Of a stretch of DNA of 64,000 bases, positions 31,587 through 42,638 are shown one piece after another. Within the stretch, counting starts at the first letter, position 1. Each line of letters begins with the position of its first letter. Below the pieces are notes generated by a model. The model was not told where the DNA came from. It worked only from the letters and a program-made list of their open reading frames with translations, and did no database searches. The DNA is from Marchantia polymorpha subsp. ruderalis (lineage: Eukaryota > Streptophyta > Marchantiopsida > Marchantiales > Marchantiaceae): positions 19,059,501 through 19,123,500 of the forward strand of contig AP031355.1 in NCBI GenBank assembly GCA_037833965.1, given 5' to 3'. Both the position numbers and the translations under genes were made by a program.

Positions 31587-32445
31587 TGCAACCTCCGGGC
31601 TGACTCTCACTCAGGTTTACCTCTGATGGCTTTGTGGTAGCGCATCATGGTTCTAGAAGACTAGGATTCATACTCTCACTCATGTCCCAAACACCTTCTC
31701 TCACAAACTCTCATGTATCACTCCAACTCACACACAAACTCTCCTCACATCACCCTCTTCACATAAACACAAACACACGTCGATACTCCAAGATACTCAA
31801 AAACTTCACTCCTTCATTACTGAAACAAGTACTCACACATAACTCTCCAAACTTGCTTGAGAGGTGCTACTCTACCTCTCTATTTATACTACTTGAGAAG
31901 TTACCATAGTAACATGTGGTAATTTCTCCTAACTTACTTTTACCTAGGTAAGTTTGACTAACCTTCTCTACGTGGCAACATGCCATTGGCCTACCTAAAC
32001 CTTCTAGAAGCTTCCGGAATCCAAGGTTGAGGTGGCGACATGCCATTTGAAGCTTTTAAACTTCTACAAGCTTCCTAGCCACTAAGTCAACATTAGACTT
32101 AGTCTAGCCAATCATCTTTCATACATTTAGTCAAACCAATCAAATCCAAGCTTCTAGTCAAATATCTAATCACTTGGAATCTAGAACTTTTGTATAAGAC
32201 AAAATAGAAGTGCTCACTCCTTGTAAAAGACAAAATATAAGTGCTCACTCCATTCTTCTAGAACTCCGCTAATTATTCCGCCAACTATAAACATTGTAGC
32301 TAAACTTAGTCATGACTAGATAAACTTAGTTATAACTAACTAGTTTAGTCATAACTAGCTAGTCTTAGCTATGCCTTGGCTAATCATCCTTATTCCCTTG
32401 ACCACTTCTAAGACTTAGTACATATGTGCAACACCCGGTCTTACA
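31587..32445 (-). repeat. Solo LTR of the Gypsy S1 family inside the methyltransferase
   Basis: 859 bp, nearly identical to 15829-16687, with target duplication GCAC (31583-31586 and 32446-32449). Its excision in silico restores the methyltransferase frame exactly. It is therefore younger than the host copy. The two solo LTRs differ at only a few positions, so both insertions are recent. Confidence 0.95.
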
Positions 32446-32449
32446 GCAC

Positions 32450-33222
32450 GTCGAGTCTCTTCACGACATGTTGCACAGTTGATGCGGCGTTTTCCTTCGT
32501 TATTGCCGCGATCAGCTGTCCGAGGATTCCAGAAGGCGTTGCCTTTAGACATTTTGTTGCTGGGGGCGCCAGACCTTGACCGCGTTGGCCATATTGATAT
32601 GGTGATTGCGGGCTGGCCATGTTAGGGACACACACGCGATGGACATGGGACAGGGTTGCATGATCCCAGATCTCGGATGTTTTGGGAGATGATGCGAGTG
32701 TTACGTCATCTCCAAGTGCAGTAGACACGTTCTCCAGCATACATTCTGGAGAACGTACCATTGTTGGGTGACACTCGGGTCCAGTTGATGGCGAGTGTCC
32801 ATCAAGTCCGAGCATGGATTGGATCAGCAGTACTGTTGGATGTTGCGAAGGTTGAATCACGGGCTCATCGTGCACTTTTATGGTGGACCAACCTTTTGCC
32901 ACGTGAGATATTGCGTGATGCCTATGATTCTGTGCAGCGTGATCCTACACTCACCGTTAACAGTATCTTGGATATTTTCCGACACTCTCAGGTAGTGAGA
33001 GTTGATGACAGGTCACCTATGGCGAAGGTGAACCGCGTAGGTCAGCCTCGGATGGCTTTACCTACATTTGTCAGTTATCCGGCATCACATGCATATCGTG
33101 ATGGTGGACCTGGACTACTGTGGGACAATACAGTACATCAGTTGGTGGTGCCCAACGCTGATGAGAGAGAGCGTGCGATGGGATTTATGAGTGGTGTCAC
33201 CGCAGCTGCTACAGTTTCATAG
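32450..33222 (+). pseudogene. Methyltransferase part 2 (Dnmt3-like catalytic core)
   Basis: In one frame: MVIAGWPC (motif IV, catalytic Cys at 32620-32622), then TAG at 32623-32625 where these enzymes have Gln (PCQ), then GTGLHDPRS; a second TAG at 32722-32724; LENV (motif VI) at 32746-32757; ESRAHRALLWWTNLLP (motif VIII, like the AAHRARYFWGN of Dnmt3) near 32855-32900; and ERERAMGF (motif IX/X region) near 33168-33189. Motifs come in canonical order I-IV-VI-VIII-X, unlike the rearranged plant DRM enzymes. The core without the LTR is about 290 residues, the normal size of a Dnmt3 catalytic domain. C5 methyltransferases transfer a methyl group from SAM to cytosine. The two internal stops make this copy inactive. 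Retrotransposon-borne cytosine methyltransferases have been reported in dinoflagellates and a charophyte alga (from memory, de Mendoza and colleagues 2018). Confidence 0.88.
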
Positions 33223-33537
33223 GCTTCGCGTCGTCAGGTTTTGGGTCAAGCTATGGACTTGAACTGCTTGACGTGGATTGTGAGCTTGAGTTTGGCGGAG
33301 CAACGCCGTTTGCGCGTTGATTTGGTGGTTAGTACACCACTTGTTAGCTCATTGCCACCCGAGATGGTAGAGGCAATGGCTGGGGGCGACAGGCAAGGTA
33401 TTCATCATCCTTGGAGTTTATGGGACGTGACGAAAGGACTTGCTAGAGTTGCAGCCCATGCAGTTGGAGAGGATTCTCATGTGGAGGTGGCTACGAAGGA
33501 GAGTACGGAGAACCCTTCTTTGCAATGTGTAGCGTAG
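33223..33537 (+). pseudogene. Linker between methyltransferase and reverse transcriptase
   Basis: Same frame as the methyltransferase, between TAG 33220-33222 and TAG 33535-33537. No domain recognised. It contains ITWIVSLSLAEQ-like helical sequence and may be the spacer cleaved by the element protease. Confidence 0.5.
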
Positions 33538-34860
33538 CAACCATTGACAGTGTCGCCTCCCTCTAGTGTGCCTATGGAGGAGGAATGGGAGCCATTGATT
33601 GGTTCCCAGATCACAGGAGGAGAGAGTCAACGATTGACACAATTCCTACGAGACTATATGAGTTGTTTTGCTTTCAGTATGAAGGAGTTGGGTGCGTTGA
33701 TTGGACCCGCTATACGGATAGAATTGGCTAGTGATACGCCAATCTTCCGTCGTCCTTATCGATACAGTGAGATGGAGAGAGATTTGATTCGGAGTAGGAC
33801 GTTGGACCTATTGGAGGCTGGACTAGTGGAGTTATTGCATGGTGAGTATGCGTCAGCCACTGTCATGCCGGTGAAGAAAAATGTACATGGCAACCACACG
33901 GATAGGCGCATGTGTGGAGACTACTGTCTTATCAATTGGCAGACGAAGTCCGATAAGTATGCCATGCCTACATCTGAGGAGATCTTCGATGTGGTGGGAC
34001 ATGCGAGGATTTTTAGTACTTTGGATCTTCGGGTAGGATACCATCAGTTGCCAATTCGGGAGGAGGACAAAACCAAGACAGCGTTTTGGGGCGTCAACTC
34101 CCACGGCAAGGATTGTTTGTATCAATGGCGATTCTTACCCTTTGGGTTGAAGAATGCACCTGCCGAGTTTCAGAGGGTTATGGACAGAATCTTGGCGGAG
34201 TTGGATTTTGTAAGATGTTACATTGATGATATCTTGGTGTTTAGTAACACTGTGGAGCAACACCAGATACACTTGCAGATTGTGTTTGAGCGATTGAGGG
34301 CTCATGGTTTGAGGTTACATCCTGGGAAGTGTAAGTTCTTCTAGGAGAAGGTTGAGTACTTGGGTCATGTGATATACCCAAGTGGATTAGGAGTTCAGCA
34401 AGCAAAGATGGAGGCTATTGCACGCATCCCTCGTCCCACGGATGTGAGTAGAGTTCGTGCATTCATGGGTTTGGCGAACTACTACCGGAGGTATGTGAAG
34501 GGGTTCAGTGCTATAGCCAAGCCTTTGAACCAGTTGCTGAAGGCGGATCAGGAGTGGCAATGGGGAGATGAGCAGGAGAGAGCTTTTGTTGAGCTCAAGG
34601 CCAGGTTGGTGGCCGCTCCCATCTTGAGGAGACCTATCAGAGGTCGCCCATACTAGTTGCACACTGATTGGAGTATGTTGGGACTTGGAGCGGTGTTGAC
34701 GCAGCGTGATGATGAGGGCAAGGAGTTTGTGGTTGCGTACGCTAGTCGTTCGAACAATGCAGCGGAGTCGCGGTATAGTTCGTACAAGGGAGAGTGCTTG
34801 GCAGCGGTGTGGGCTGTGGCACACTTCAGGTGTTACTTGTTTGGTACGCAGTTCGATGCT
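33538..34860 (+). pseudogene. Reverse transcriptase and start of RNase H, outer Gypsy
   Basis: RT signatures: FRRPYRYSEMER, VMPVKKN, MCGDYCLIN (usual form has Arg where Cys stands), STLDLRVGYHQLPI, FLPFGLKNAPAEFQRVMD and CYIDDILVF with the catalytic YIDD at 34219-34230. A TAG at 34342-34344 sits in KCKFF-EKVEYLGH, where Gypsy enzymes commonly carry Gln. Thumb and connection follow (RAFMGLANYYRRYVKGF). RNase H begins after a TAG at 34654-34656 with LHTDWS. A frameshift near 34856-34875 moves the frame by one. RT active-site residues are otherwise intact. Confidence 0.9.
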
Positions 34861-36266
34861 TCGGTATTGATCACCTTGTTACTGATCATCAACCGCTCAA
34901 GTGGTTGATGGAGTCCGACAAGCTTACAGGGAAGCTTGCACGGTGGGCTCTCATCTTACAGGAGTACGACTTTCAGGTAGTGCATAGACCTGGAGTTGCG
35001 TACCTAGATGCCGATGGTCTGAGTCGAAACCCATGCACTAGCCAGGAGAATGACACTGGAGCTAGATGGCATGGTGAGGTTGACGAGGAGATGGTGCCTG
35101 GTTGGCATGCATCTGCCTTCATGTGTTGGTTGCGTGGGAACTCCAGCAGAGAGGATCATCTGACATCTTACTCTAGTCAGAGAATAGATGGTCGATCCTC
35201 AGATCCTGAGGTTGAGGATGGTGGTGTGGATTAGCGTGATGTTCACGATGATGCATTGGTGTTGGAGTTCCTACGGACCAGCATGGTGCCAGGCACAGTG
35301 GATGCCAAGGAGCGAGATCGTGTTCTCCAACGGACCAAGAGGCACCGATTGGAGGGATCACATGTTCTACGAGTGTGGGAGGACGGTAGGGTACGAGTAC
35401 TACTACATCCAGCCCAGAGAGCACGCATTGTGAGGCATGCTCATGAGGAGTTGGGACATTTTGGAGTGAAGCGTACATACACCTTACTCCTTGGTCAGTA
35501 TTGGTGGCGTGGTATGCATACTCAGGTACAGCAGTTGGTATCACGTTGCATGGTTTGTGATCGAGTGAGGGCATCATTCAATGCCACGACATCAATGTTA
35601 CATCCATTACCCATCATGGGGTTGGGTTACCGTTGGAGTTTGGACTTTGCTGGACCACTACCTTTGACTGTACGACATCATTGGTATGTGTTGGTGATGG
35701 TGGAGCATTTCTCCAAGTGGATTGAGTTGGTGGCATTACCTGACAAGGCAAGTGAGGGAGTAGTGTATGCTTTCCTTGACAGAGTGCTTAGTCACTATGG
35801 TGCACCAGCTGAGGTGTTGACCAATCAGGGAACAGAGTTTCAGGTCTTGTGCGACAAGGCACTGATTGATCATCGGACCACGTCGCGAGATCATCTAGAG
35901 GCGGATGGTTTAGCTAAACGTGTTGTACAGACGGTGAAGAGGGCATTGCGCAAGTATGGCCTGCAGAAAGGTCATCTTGGGGACTGGGATATCCAGTTAC
36001 CGTGGTTGGCCATGGAATATCGGTTCAATCGGCATGCATCCTTGGCTTCCTTCTCACCATATTTTCTATTGTACGGCCGAGATCCAGACTTGCCAACATC
36101 GATTCGTCGTGAGTCTAGCGAGGTGGTGAACCTTGATGACCCAAATATGTGGGTGAGAGTATGTTCTCAGCGTGCACAGCTCTTTCGGAGAGTTATGCCT
36201 GCAGTGTTTGAGAATCTTGCGATTGCTCAACATAGAGATACGTTGCGGTATGCAACCATTCGGGGA
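34861..36266 (+). pseudogene. RNase H end and integrase, outer Gypsy
   Basis: VTDHQPLKWL ends RNase H; DADGLSRNP marks its border. After a TAG at 35232-35234 come the HHCC zinc finger (HAHEELGHFGVKRTY to CMVCDRV, about 35430-35570) and the catalytic core. The first Asp is present in WSLDFAGPL (35643-35645). The second reads LTNQGTEF, Asn (AAT, 35823-35825) for Asp. The third reads GLAKRVVQTVK, Lys (AAA, 35916-35918) for Glu. The integrase is thus doubly dead. Both changes fit G-to-A, that is C-to-T on the other strand, in CG and CHG contexts. The frame ends in TGA at 36267-36269. Confidence 0.88.
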
Positions 36267-36269
36267 TGA

Positions 36270-36677
36270 GGTTATCGACCATCAATTCGTAGATTCCATG
36301 TGGGAGACTACGTCTATCTACAGCAGACTGCACCGACGACATTGGATGTGACGGCGGGACGCACAATCTTGCGAGTGCGGGAGGTGTTACCTTCTGGAGT
36401 TCTCCTGTTGGAGGGTCGTGACGGCGTTGTTTTGAAGGATCATGTGCGCAATTGTGCGCCATGTCACCTCCCAAACGTAGATGGCATTATGGACCCAAGC
36501 TTAGTGATAGTATGTGCTGGCTTGAGGTGCATGTTGTGTGGGTCAGCTGGTCAGGTGGCCCGTATGTTGGTGTGTGATAGGTGTTCTAGGGGATGGCACA
36601 TGTTGTGCCTGACTTTGCCTATCTATGTTATTCCGGCTGGACGATGGGTTTGTCCTCGATGTACTTCAGAGGGGTAG
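36270..36677 (+). pseudogene. Integrase C-terminus with PHD finger
   Basis: The frame continues after TGA 36267-36269 (a CGA codon is the simplest precursor). HVGDYVYLQQ and LRVREVLPSGVLLLEGRDG form the SH3-like tail usual after Gypsy integrases. Then a complete C4HC3 PHD finger lies at 36528-36662: CMLC, VCDRC, WHMLC and WVCPRC with the typical Trp before the last Cys pair. PHD fingers read histone H3 tails. Many Gypsy elements carry a chromodomain at this place for targeted insertion; here a PHD finger takes that position. All eight zinc ligands are intact. Confidence 0.9.
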
Positions 36678-36833
36678 ATGACTTGATCTTCACATGTTAT
36701 GAATTGCAGATAGGCGACTAATGATGGGGCGACATAGCACCCGGTATTTATAGTACCCGGTGTATAGCATGTAGTTGTAGATAGAACTACCTGGGAGTCA
36801 GAGGGACCTGACCGCCAACTAGGGGGCGAGTTG

Positions 36834-37268
36834 TGACATTTGAGTGTGTACTCTCTCGCGCCTTATATGTGTGTATGTGTGCGTATGTGTATGTGAGTAG
36901 CATGTCAGCGATGTAGAGTGTATGGCGATATGTATTCGCACGACAGCTGTCATGTAATTACGAGTCGGCTCACGCAGTTTAGGCACTTACTATATTTAGA
37001 CGTGGAAATAGGGTTCGGGTCACGAGGGGTATAGAGTCGGGGACGGCTCGAAGAACGTTAGTTCTTCGAGTCGAGCCTGGAAGCGTTGGGAGCTTGGAGA
37101 GACTTTCCCCTTTGCGTCGACCTAGATTCTCCGAGTGTGGAGTGGGTTGGGCTTGACTCATGTTTGTGTCGGTGACGGTTTGTTGCCAGTAGGGTAATTG
37201 ACCGACGGGAATTCCAGTGGGGAATCTCCCGTTTATTTCGATGTATGGCGATATGTATTCGCACGACA
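36834..37268 (+). repeat. 3' LTR of the outer Gypsy, right end rearranged
   Basis: It starts TGTGACATTTG directly after the purine-rich tract ACTAGGGGGCGAGT. 36948-37238 equals the 15180-15470 remnant. After CGTTTATTTC the remnant at 15470 continues with a different sequence, but here a 27-bp copy of 36920-36946 follows (37242-37268, core GGCGATATGTATTCGCACGA). The end is therefore probably a repair junction with templated filler and not the natural LTR end. Confidence 0.65.
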
Positions 37269-40061
37269 CAATCCGAGTTCGATTCTAAATCGGCCACGTG
37301 AAAGTTTTCAGAGGATGATGGTGATTTGCGTTAAGAGTTAATGTTTCACATATGATTTTGTTTCGAGTGATTGATGGTAGAGAGGTTAAAATTCTCGGAT
37401 GATGTGAATTAGGGATTCGACTTGATATGGATTCCTCCATTACGGTCTACTGTAGGCGGTCAATTGTGTTCCTCTGAATGGTGAACAGGATAGAGCGCAA
37501 AGACTCGTTTCTTCCTACATTCTTCACATTCTGCTTTATCGCTTCCTGTGTCCAGACTTTCCATGATTTTTGTACTCTCGTTACGAAACCGGGATGCGAC
37601 CCTCCACCGAGACTTACTGTCACTGCTTGCCGTGGAAAGAAAATATTGAACTTGTTGTCGAGAGCATGGAAGCATCCATAGCTAGCTAGCTAGCGATGAC
37701 CGAAGCGATGGATACGTCCATATGTTGAGAAGAACTCGTGTTGAAGAACGTTGAGACACTACTGTGAAATCCTCATTCCCAACAGGTTGTTACAAGCTGA
37801 AAGTTGAAATCACGGATCAAAACTGGTTACGGGTTTCTACAATTACGCGGTTACATTCGAGTCAAAGCGAGCTATAGCTATCGCGAGCTCCAGGACAACT
37901 CCGAGTACGGAAGCATCCACAATCCTTTCACTCACAGCTGCTCCTTGAACATATATCGACTTTAGAGGAGACCTATATAATTTGGAATGCCAGTTCCCAA
38001 TTCCTGCTTGATAAGCATATTTTTCTAAGGTCTAAAAGAGCCCTGCGGTGTGTAATCTGGAAACTTTTCGAGACGAGAAGATTGCGTATAATCGTAGGAA
38101 ATGGAAGCGAATGAAGCGATAAGGGGTCCAGCAGGTCCGTGAGGCAGCAGAGAACTCAGATCGTCAAAACCAGGCTATCATTCACCTGGACGATGCGGAG
38201 ATCATCAGATTCAGCCGCCGATGCTCTGAGTAATGCATGAATCTCTCAGGAGCATATGGAGAGAGCTTTGGATCATGCTGGAAGAAGGCAGCTCTTGTTG
38301 GAAAGCACGCGTATCTTTCATCCTTAGGCGTATCAATCGACACATTATTGTCACTTGCATTCGATCTCAGAGCGCAAACGGAATCGGGATGCACAAAGCT
38401 CTAGATTCCGCTGTCACACTTGAGATTCCTTCCGCTTCTGCAACGATTTTATCTTGTGTTAGCTTTTGCAGCAGACGCGACGTTCCTGGCAGAGGATTTC
38501 AGACTTCTGTCAAACTTGCAATCTGTCTGTCCTGGATGGAAATCCACATTTGTTTACTCATGTGAACTGTTGGGCCTTCTCTGGCCTCGTCTCACCCTTG
38601 ACAAGCGCTCTCAGGATCTAGTTCTTAATTAAGCTGTCAGGCAGCTTGCGTGAGCTGCCGGGGCAGATGTAAATGCATGCGAGATTTGGTCAATATTTTA
38701 GTAAACACTCTGAAGACATTTTTTCGTTACGTGCCCAGCAGGTTCTGCAGATTACTGCGAAAAATGAAGTGATGTAACCTGTTGCAAGCTAAAGTTTACG
38801 TTTGGACACCACAGAGCAACGTACTCCCAAGCGAAAAGAAGCTGTTGAAAGCATGCTAAGGTGCGTACTGCTTTCATGTGAATCAAGCCTCAATCACTGA
38901 GATGTTATAGGTACAAGGTTATTGTTTTGTATTAACTGTAACTTTTATCTCAGATCGTGCCCAATCATTTTCCTGGCGTCCATGACGCACCACAGGCAAG
39001 AGGTTTGTGAGCAATGAAAACATAGAATCTGACGCCTAACATTACATCATAGAACATTATGCCGGGAAGGAGAATAGAAAGCACGAAAGCATGGTGTAAT
39101 GCTTAAAGATGTTACCACCACAGCCTGCAGTTCCTTCACTACGATCAGAACTAGCCTTCTTGTTCTTCCAGCACCTGATCCACCATTATGTCCTCCTCCA
39201 AAACAGTTCACAAATCTAGCAGCATGGACCTCGGGACGGTCACCTGCCCTAGGCTTCTAAATACTTGGACCGCTTATTCCGATGAGGACGAGCAGTGGAC
39301 TCACGCATGCAAACATACCACTGCAACAGATGGGAGTTATGATCAAGGATGCTGAGTTGCTACACTTTCTTCTGTTCCAAGCAAGAACAGCTGTTCCGGG
39401 GCATGGTCAACTTCCGAAACTTCGCTCGTTCCGCAACTACTCAAGTTTAGTTGCGAAAAATATTGCGTGTAGATTGGGTTCTTTCTCTCAAGGCCTTCAG
39501 CACGTTCATGAAGAAGTCTTCTTCCCAGGTGCTAAATTATTCGTTGCTTGTTCCTGCAGCCAACATCTTCACTCCTTTACATGCAAGATCACAACAAACT
39601 ATTACTTTAGAGATAATTTTGGACTGTGAATCCCCCCTCTCTCTCTCTCAATATACATATTTATATTTATGTTCATGTTTATTTATTTGTTTACTTATAT
39701 GCTCGCTTGATACTCGGGAAATCGAGATATCCAGAAATACAAAAGTGTCGAGCTTGTTGAATTTAGATGAACTGAATTTTGCAATAGCCTGCTGGACTTG
39801 GTAAGAGAAATTTGAAAGCAAGGTATGCCACAGTTCTCACTCCCAGTAAGCCACCGCAGAGCGTGTCAATGCTTCGGGTAAGTGTACAAGAACAGATTTC
39901 GTATGAAATTGTTGATATCTGATTAGAGATTCAGTGGCAATGTAATCAAACGATTAGACAGTTATGGTGCCTAAATATCTTTCCTATGTGCTTCAAGGGT
40001 CAATTGCTAGGGTCACATACGACGTTACGGTCGTTCGCCTTCAGGATTTCACCGTTCCTAT

Positions 40062-40093
40062 TTATAACCTCATCAGATCTGATGAGGTTATAA
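40062..40093. repeat. Perfect 32-bp palindrome
   Basis: Centred on AGATCT at 40075-40080, with arms complementary out to 40062 and 40093. It is the first of three adjacent palindromic structures in copy A; the second is GTGATC-ATCA-GATCAC at 40095-40110. Confidence 0.85.
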
Positions 40094-40113
40094 TGTGATC
40101 ATCAGATCACAGA

Positions 40114-40193
40114 TGAAGACACATTTAGTTAATCATCACTCCCGTACTTCAGATCTGAAGTACGGGAGTGATGATTAACTAAATGTGTCTTCA
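40114..40193. repeat. Perfect 80-bp palindrome without spacer
   Basis: Arms of 40 bp meet at 40153/40154 (AGA|TCT) and are exactly complementary. The matching place in copy B (about 46438-46495) has only one arm (TCTGAAGTACGGGAGTGAT...), so the inverted copy was gained in copy A or lost in B. Confidence 0.9.
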
Positions 40194-42638
40194 CGTGGTA
40201 GATCTGTCGATAGAGTTCGAAGCGTGTACGTTAAGCTGAGAATTCGATCATCTTCGCCGCATGTCGATCGGACTCGTACGTACGTCAACGCTCTTGAACA
40301 TTGTTAGAAGCCGACTGTGTTGTAAGTGGCTTTCACCTTTGCTAACGCTGGAGTGATCATACGTCTTCTCATGAAATTGGGACCGAGCTTAGTCTCGAAG
40401 GTACATGTGGAAAGGTAAGCAAATCCACTTACGCCGGACAAGCTGTTATCCTATCTTCGATAAACTCAGAATGTCAACATGACGGCTTCCAGTTGCGGAT
40501 CAACTTCAATCGAAACTCCCGACGGAATTGTCATTCTATACTGATTGAATTCGTAAAGGCCACACAACGAATCCGCAATGAAACCGAGACGACGAGGGAC
40601 ACAAGGTAGTCGAAAGAGTCAAACTGTATGGGGAATTGCGCATGGAGTCTGCAGATTTTATGAGCAATTGTTCGTCTTAACAAGCTGGTGGCTGCGCTCT
40701 TCTTCTTTCCGTTGAGCAGTAGCCAAGAGGTAACCGCTGCCTTGGTGATTTGCGATCAATGTTCGCTCCTTCAGCTCTGGAACCATCTGGATCCCGTTCT
40801 GCACATATTTTAGGAAATCGGATCTTACATTGTCTTCAAGAAGCTATTGATATGCCCACTCATCCTGCTGCCAATGTTTTTTTTCACTTCCAGTACTGAG
40901 GTTCGAGTCTCTCAGGAGACATAGCTTCTCCTAAGACGTAATTCGCACGGTTGAAATATGTAATATGTGATGCCATTTTTAACTCTCTTCCAGTACTGAG
41001 CTATGATTCTCTCAGCAGACGTAGCTTCTTATGAAACATAACTCGCCCTTCAAAATTTCTGCTGCAGAATTCTTTAACCTTAACATCTAACTGGTATCAG
41101 CAGAAACATACCTTGGGAAAACACCGACAGCACCCTTTAGATTCACCACTGTAGTCATCAAGCACGAAGTTTGAAAAGTAGGAACTCGTTAAATGACAAT
41201 GGAAAATCAACGGTGTCATGGGCCAGTTCACGAAATCGATCAGAGGAAGGCAGTCCTTGATCTGAAAATCTTGAGGAAAGTTACCGTCACAGGGTCATAC
41301 AACTCAGGGAGTGGTAGCTTCGTAGAGCATTCGGCAGATGTGCTCTAAGTTCTTGCAGGCATACATTCACTGAACTTTTCGCTTGGAATCACCCGGTACC
41401 GAGTCACGTCACACCAATAGCTGCATTATTACATACCAGACATGCTTTCTTAATAAAGTTCTTGCAGTCTCAAAATTGCACTCACGTTTAAAAGGGCTGT
41501 TTGACAATACATGTACATACAAGACTGCTCTTGTCCTATACTCAGAAGGGTTACGAAACTGATACGGGAGCACCCGAATCCTCATTAGCGACTCCTATGA
41601 TCAAGATAAGAAGATGTTCTTAACATGAACTAAAATATTCGGAGATTCAAGAACAGGAGAGACTCCTAGCAGGTACAGCACAGTACTTGGAACGCAGTAA
41701 TACGCAGTTCCTGATTACCTATCGCTTCCTTCAATGATATGCAAAATAGATCAAAGAAGCTAATTTGTACACCGAAAAGCTATCCTGGAAGAAGTCTTGC
41801 GATACTCCTGCTCACCAATCTTCATAAGGTTCGAAGAAACACTTCAAGAAAAGATTCCCTTTACCACAAAATTGGAATTTCACTACAGAGTCTTTGACTA
41901 TCAAGGCTTCAACCAGAAGTCTTGATCTGCTTCGAGCATATCCAAACTGCGGATTCAAAAGATCTGCTTGGAGCATATCCGGTTTGAGCCGTTTCGACTT
42001 CTTATTCGAAATCTGAAAGTTGGAAGATTTGTGTTTGTCACTACATGTTTTGAGCTCCTGTTCTCTTTTCAACATCTTTAGTTAGATCAACAAAAATAAG
42101 GAAATATTCCAGAAGATCTACTCAGAGTATACGTCTTCTATATTGACGTGGCTTCACAAATGCACTTGGACATGTGTTCTCACTCGAGGTCCGCGGATAA
42201 CTGAACAATTTTCCCAGTGATAGTTACAGATATTGGTCAGCCGCACCTTCGAAGGGCTACTGCTGATCATAGACGATGATAGAATCCAACGCAGTAACCT
42301 CATTTCCGTCATCATTAAACTCCGATGTGCAAGAACTATAGAGCCTTTTCTGGACATCATGATGCTATGCGATCTGCATCTACATTTTAGAAGAAATCTC
42401 ATATCATGTGCATTTATTAATTGTCTGGAGACAGGAAGCGATAAAGCAGAATGTGAAGAATGTAGGAAGAAACGAGTCTTTGCGCTCCATCCTGTTCACC
42501 ATTCCGAGGAACACAATTGACCGCCTACACGAGACCGTAATGGAGGAATCCATATCAAGTCGACTCCCTAATTCACATCAGTCGAGAAATTCAACCTCTC
42601 TACCATCCATCACTCGAAAGAAAAGCATATGTGAAACA

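Larger units (their letters stand above)
15180..37268 (+). mobile_element. Decayed Gypsy retrotransposon with Dnmt3-like methyltransferase and PHD finger, hit by four later insertions
   Basis: The outer element runs left to right: LTR part (15180-about 15470), leader and gag-like region (to 17522 and 25260-25687), protease (30567-31048), cytosine methyltransferase (31052-31586 and 32450-33222), reverse transcriptase/RNase H, integrase, PHD finger (ends 36677), purine-rich tract and 3' LTR (36834-37268). It is split by solo LTRs at 15829-16687 and 31587-32445, a Gypsy element at 17523-25259 and the TG...CA unit at 25688-30561. Removing these leaves about 7.8 kb, a normal Gypsy length. The coding parts on both sides of the insertions at 25688-30561 and 31587-32445 join in frame, which proves they are insertions. 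The left edge is inferred from the 290-bp match to the 3' LTR; the U3 part is missing there. Nine in-frame stops and one frameshift show the element is dead. Confidence 0.8.
37302..41955 (+). repeat. Segmental copy A (longer)
   Basis: Blocks 37302-37790, 38435-39215, 39730-40300 and 41250-41955 match copy B (44756-47307) in the same order and orientation at high identity. It contains only short ORFs. The left end abuts the rearranged LTR of the outer Gypsy, so it may have been cut there. Contents between blocks are unique to this copy. I see no intact gene. Confidence 0.8.

Noticed and set aside
31049..34656. Recoding of TAG as a sense codon in the methyltransferase Gypsy, because most stops are TAG
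   Set aside because: The element also has a frameshift, a TGA and two lost integrase residues, and its stops fit C-to-T decay; no recoding signal is seen.
37269..37302. T-loop-like GAGTTCGATTC suggesting a tRNA gene
   Set aside because: The stem-loop has the wrong loop size, and no acceptor or anticodon arm can be drawn around it.
38233..38632. 110- and 70-codon ORFs as a gene unique to copy A
   Set aside because: They overlap in different frames, lack motifs, and the part shared with copy B (38435 onward) is not conserved as a frame there.
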